A stretch of 64,000 nucleotides of DNA from positions 1 through 64,000 of the forward strand of contig NZ_BMVV01000006.1 in the NCBI RefSeq assembly GCF_014650895.1, in the 5' to 3' direction. This document shows, piece after piece, positions 61,335 through 64,000 of this stretch. This DNA is from Streptomyces omiyaensis (GTDB taxonomy: Bacteria > Actinomycetota > Actinomycetes > Streptomycetales > Streptomycetaceae). Numbering within the stretch: position 1 is the first letter of the stretch; each line of letters begins with the position of its first letter. The notes below the pieces were generated by a model. The model worked only from the letters and a program-made list of their open reading frames with translations, searched no databases and was not told where the DNA came from. The position numbers and the translations under genes are program-made.

Positions 61335-61946
61335 TCAGTACTGGGACTCCGCGAAGAGGTGCGTCACCCGCGAGACCCCCGCCTTCACGGCCCCCAGCCG
61401 CGTCAGCGCCGACCGGTCCACCCCCGCGAAGATCAGCGCCAGGGCCAGGTCGCCGCCCTCCGCGCGGCCGGCCGCCTCGACCGCCAGGCGCTGCTTCTTC
61501 CCGCGCCCGGACTCGCGCACGGTGACGGTGACCCCGGGGTCCTCGTCGTCCGGCAGGCGGGTGAGGACGTAGCCGCGCTTGTCGAGGGCGGAGAGCCGGT
61601 AGGCGTCGCCCGCGTACCGCAGGTGCAGGGCGCGCTGGTCGAGGGTGATGCCCGCGCGGTTGCGGGACATGGGGACGACCCGGTCGCCGACGCGGAGGGT
61701 GGACCGGTTGAGGGTGGGCAGCTTCACGACGTCGGTGTGGATCCCGCGCGCCTCGAAGGAGGCCGTGGGGAGCATGCCGCCGCGCAGCTCGGAGACGACG
61801 GCGGCCTCCGCGTTGCTCCGCGGCAGCGGGGCGGTGAGGACGATCTCGCCGAACTCCCGCGAGGCCCCCCTGAAGCCGGCCCGGTAGTCGTGCCGGCCCC
61901 CCTCCTTCCACCGGTGCAGCTCGAAGGGGGTGACGTCGGTGTGCAT
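61335..61946 (-). CDS. Hypothetical protein of the WXG-like cassette
   Basis: Protein of 203 residues, basic, without membrane helices. I do not recognise a family. Repeated beta-strand-like segments (HLRYAGDAYRLSALDKRGYV, GVTVTVRESGRGKKQRLAVE) suggest a compact beta fold. It is flanked in the same direction by the WXG-like gene (37 nt upstream) and the EspG-like gene (72 nt downstream), so it is probably made with them. Confidence 0.7.
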   Translation of the reverse strand: MHTDVTPFELHRWKEGGRHDYRAGFRGASREFGEIVLTAPLPRSNAEAAVVSELRGGMLPTASFEARGIHTDVVKLPTLNRSTLRVGDRVVPMSRNRAGITLDQRALHLRYAGDAYRLSALDKRGYVLTRLPDDEDPGVTVTVRESGRGKKQRLAVEAAGRAEGGDLALALIFAGVDRSALTRLGAVKAGVSRVTHLFAESQY

Positions 61947-61983
61947 GTTCCCTGTGTCCCTCTCGGTCGGTCCCGGCGACTGC

Positions 61984-63441
61984 TCAGTCGAACGGGTTCA
62001 GCGCGCTGCCCAGCTTCTTCGCGCCGTCCTTGATCCCGTCGCCGATGTCGGACGCCTTGTCGCCGACCCAGTCGCCGGCCTGCTCCAGGCCCTTGCCGAT
62101 GGCCTCGTGGTTGTCCCAGATCAGGGCAGCGCCGTAGGCCACGCCCGTACCGATGGCGAGGCCGAGGGTGACCGGGGTCGGGGCGACGGTCAGCATCGTC
62201 ATGGACGCGCTGAAGGCCGTGCCGGTCAGGTCCGAGGCGAACTTCGCCGGATCCGCCTTGATCATGTCGGTGTTGTACGTGGTCAGGTTGGCCACGCCGT
62301 ACGCGGTGGCCGCGACGCCGCCGACGACGCCGGCGCCGCGCAGCCAGCCGGCCGCCTTCGCCGCGTTGGCCATGCCGCCGTTCTTGGCGACCTTGAGCAG
62401 GTTGGCCTCGGCGGCCGTCGGCATGAAGAAGGAGCCGTTCCGCATGAACCCGCCCCACATGGCGGCCTCGTCGGAGCCGGTGAGGGCGGTGGCCAGACCC
62501 GGCGGGACCTTGCTGAGCAGGCTGCCGGGCGCGGCGCCCGCGAGGCGCATGTTGAAGTGCTTGGAGAGCAGGGTGCCGGGCGCGGTCGGGTGCACGAAGG
62601 GCGGCCGCAGCGCCTTGGAGAGCTTGTACGAGTACATGCCGACGGCCGTCAGGGCGCCGGTGAACGCGCCCGCCGTGATGGTGCCGTTGGTGAACTTGGA
62701 CACCAGGTCGGCGAGTTGCGGGTTGCCGGTGAGCTTGGCGATGCCGTCGCGCTGGAGACGCTTGAGGTAGTCGTCCAGCGTCTCGTTGTCCTTCATCTCC
62801 AGCCAGGCGAGGTTCATCCGCTCGTCCTTGGCCTTGTCGTCGGCCGCGGCGACCTTGTCCGCACCGCCGTTGAAGCCGGTGCCGAGCGTCTCGTCGTTCG
62901 CGCCGCCGCCGCCGTCCTTCACCACGGCCTCCAGGTCCTTCTTCAGGTCCTGGTCGGCGAGGTCGAACGCCTTCACGCAGCCGTCGATCTGCTGGGCCCA
63001 GGAGCTCTCCGCCTCCCGGACGCTGCGGGCGTGGTCCGGGTCGTGTGCCGCGGCCTGCCGCTCGCCGGGGGTGAGCCGCCCGTAGTCGTAGGCGACCCGG
63101 CCCTCCTCGGAGACCTTCATGCCGGCCTTCACCGCGTCGGCGCGGGCCGACTCCAGCTGCTTCTTCAGCTCCACGAACTGCTGGTGTCCGTTGCGCAGCA
63201 GCGTCGCGGTGGCCTTCGCCTGGGTCTGCGCCGCCTGGTACTCGTAGCGGGTGGCGGCGAAGTTGGTCCGCGCGGCGACGGCGCTCTGGCCGATCCAGGC
63301 CGGCGAGGCGGGCAGCGCCTGCACGCTGTCCCGGTAGCGGAGCTCGACCTTGTTCAGCTCCTTCGCCATCTCGTCCCACTTGTCGGCGGCGGTGGAGAGC
63401 TTGCCCAGGTCGGTGGTCATGATCTCGGCGTACGTCAGCAT
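61984..63441 (-). CDS. Large WXG-like protein with hydrophobic C-terminal domain
   Basis: Protein of 485 residues. The first 110 residues look like a WXG/LXG helical hairpin: ADKWDEMAKELNKVELRYRD, the turn PAWIGQSAVAART (W-x-G) and a second long helix NGHQQFVELKKQLESARADA. A charged helical middle follows. The C-terminal third contains Gly/Ala-rich hydrophobic stretches (VVGGVAATAYGVANL, PVTLGLAIGTGVAYGAALIW) and ends SALNPFD. Such proteins are substrates of type VII-like secretion; some pore-forming LXG toxins have glycine-zipper tails. No nuclease or other enzymatic motif is visible. It starts 13 nt after the preceding gene. Confidence 0.7.
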   Translation of the reverse strand: MLTYAEIMTTDLGKLSTAADKWDEMAKELNKVELRYRDSVQALPASPAWIGQSAVAARTNFAATRYEYQAAQTQAKATATLLRNGHQQFVELKKQLESARADAVKAGMKVSEEGRVAYDYGRLTPGERQAAAHDPDHARSVREAESSWAQQIDGCVKAFDLADQDLKKDLEAVVKDGGGGANDETLGTGFNGGADKVAAADDKAKDERMNLAWLEMKDNETLDDYLKRLQRDGIAKLTGNPQLADLVSKFTNGTITAGAFTGALTAVGMYSYKLSKALRPPFVHPTAPGTLLSKHFNMRLAGAAPGSLLSKVPPGLATALTGSDEAAMWGGFMRNGSFFMPTAAEANLLKVAKNGGMANAAKAAGWLRGAGVVGGVAATAYGVANLTTYNTDMIKADPAKFASDLTGTAFSASMTMLTVAPTPVTLGLAIGTGVAYGAALIWDNHEAIGKGLEQAGDWVGDKASDIGDGIKDGAKKLGSALNPFD

Positions 63442-63454
63442 GGCGGCGGCCCCC

Positions 63455-63835
63455 TCAGTACCCGGCGATCGAGGAGACCGGCCGCACGCCCGCGATCTCC
63501 GTGCGGACGGCCAGGTCCTGCCCGGTGAGGGTGACGACGGTGCCGCGCAGCGCGCCCTTCTCGTGCGCGAGGCGCCCGAGCAGCGTCTTGACCTGGTTGT
63601 TCCAGGTGGTGTCGACCGTCTTCAGGCCGGCGGCGACCGCCCAGCCGCCGAACGTGGCGACGGCCGTGGTGGTCGCCTCGTCCGCCCACTTGGCGGCCTT
63701 GCCCGTGTCGGGCTCCAGCTCGGTCTCGATGGTGTTCGCCGCCGCCCTCTTCTTCTCGGGCGCGGTCCGCAGGTCCGGAGCGCCCCCGGCGCCGCCGTGG
63801 CCGCCGGTCCCGTCGTCCAGCTGGTTCAGGCGCAT
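63455..63835 (-). CDS. Small helical partner protein of the WXG-like gene
   Basis: Protein of 126 residues: a disordered N-terminus, then two helices around TVDTTWNNQVKTLLGRLAHE, the size and hairpin layout of WXG100-type partners, though the central W-x-G is not evident. I chose the ATG at 63835 because AGGAG lies 9 nt before it; a start at 63892 would add 19 residues. It precedes and is probably coupled to the large WXG-like gene. The 165 bp above it to the window end hold no other gene and include A/T-richer sequence near 63880-63950 suitable for a promoter. Confidence 0.65.
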   Translation of the reverse strand: MRLNQLDDGTGGHGGAGGAPDLRTAPEKKRAAANTIETELEPDTGKAAKWADEATTTAVATFGGWAVAAGLKTVDTTWNNQVKTLLGRLAHEKGALRGTVVTLTGQDLAVRTEIAGVRPVSSIAGY

Positions 63836-64000
63836 GCCCACCGGCTCCTGCGCGATGGACCGAAGGCCGGTCGATTCCCCGTCAAAACCCATCTCGCGAA
63901 GCCCCCATGGCGGTACGACGAACAGCACTTTGCATGTGCACCGTATGTTTCCCTGTCCGCGCCGTGGACACAAGCTGCGTTGGCCAGAGCCTCACAGGAC

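Noticed and set aside
61984..63441. Nuclease or ADP-ribosyltransferase toxin domain in the WXG-like protein
   Set aside because: No catalytic motif is visible in the C-terminal half; it is mostly hydrophobic Gly/Ala segments and charged helices.

Overview
The window is very GC-rich, gene-dense actinobacterial DNA, almost certainly a Streptomyces chromosome. The indicators are pervasive GTG starts, 4-nt start/stop overlaps, class E sortases, the PASTA-kinase/SEDS/PBP/PP2C/FHA cluster, a proteasome activator (Bpa) and a mycothiol-dependent isomerase family member. From memory, the gene order resembles the core-chromosome segment of S. coelicolor close to oriC. Two perfect parS palindromes, one near-match and several DnaA-box 9-mers agree with an origin-proximal location. 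I see no prophage, insertion sequence, CRISPR array or classical secondary-metabolite cluster.

Layout. 1-9037: end of one sortase gene, a second sortase (srtE2), then a minus-strand cell-wall/phospho-signalling operon read fhaA-fhaB-pstP-rodA-pbpA-pknB. 9038-9992: a gene-free pyrimidine-rich stretch, tRNA-Leu(CAG) and a terminator. 9993-17736: a two-component system whose kinase carries a C-terminal extracytoplasmic domain, a MarR regulator divergent from a membrane protein, a DUF2252 protein, a J-domain protein and a rhodanese. 17815-29613: phenylacetate catabolism (paaABCDE, paaN, paaH, paaR) with an acyl-CoA dehydrogenase and an inserted DUF5819/HTTM/TrmH trio. 29786-34145: bkdR and the first branched-chain keto-acid dehydrogenase operon. 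34510-39659: molybdenum cofactor genes mobA-moeA, a K+ channel, a quinone oxidoreductase and bpa. 39759-44233: an FtsX-type ABC exporter and its PadR regulator. 44332-48977: a Pro-rich exported protein and two divergent membrane Ser/Thr kinases. 49018-51295: a phosphotransferase, a flavin-fold protein and an orphan response regulator. 51638-55213: the second keto-acid dehydrogenase operon. 55306-60413: a GntR regulator with an MFS transporter, an isomerase-family protein, a nitrilase and a double-SUKH protein. 60438-63835: a minus-strand cassette with a WXG-like protein and an EspG-like protein, a candidate type VII-like locus.

How it fits together. The first block controls peptidoglycan synthesis: PknB senses wall fragments through PASTA repeats, PstP reverses its phosphorylation, and the FHA proteins read phosphothreonine beside the SEDS polymerase and PbpA. 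The paa and bkd blocks feed acetyl-, propionyl- and branched acyl-CoA units into central and polyketide/fatty-acid metabolism. A shared 14-bp TetR-type box (ACCGA-N4-TCGGT) lies upstream of paaA, between paaN and paaH, and, with one change, between bkdR and bkdA. This suggests cross-regulation. The regulators with visible operator-like palindromes beside their genes (MarR, PadR) are probably autoregulated.
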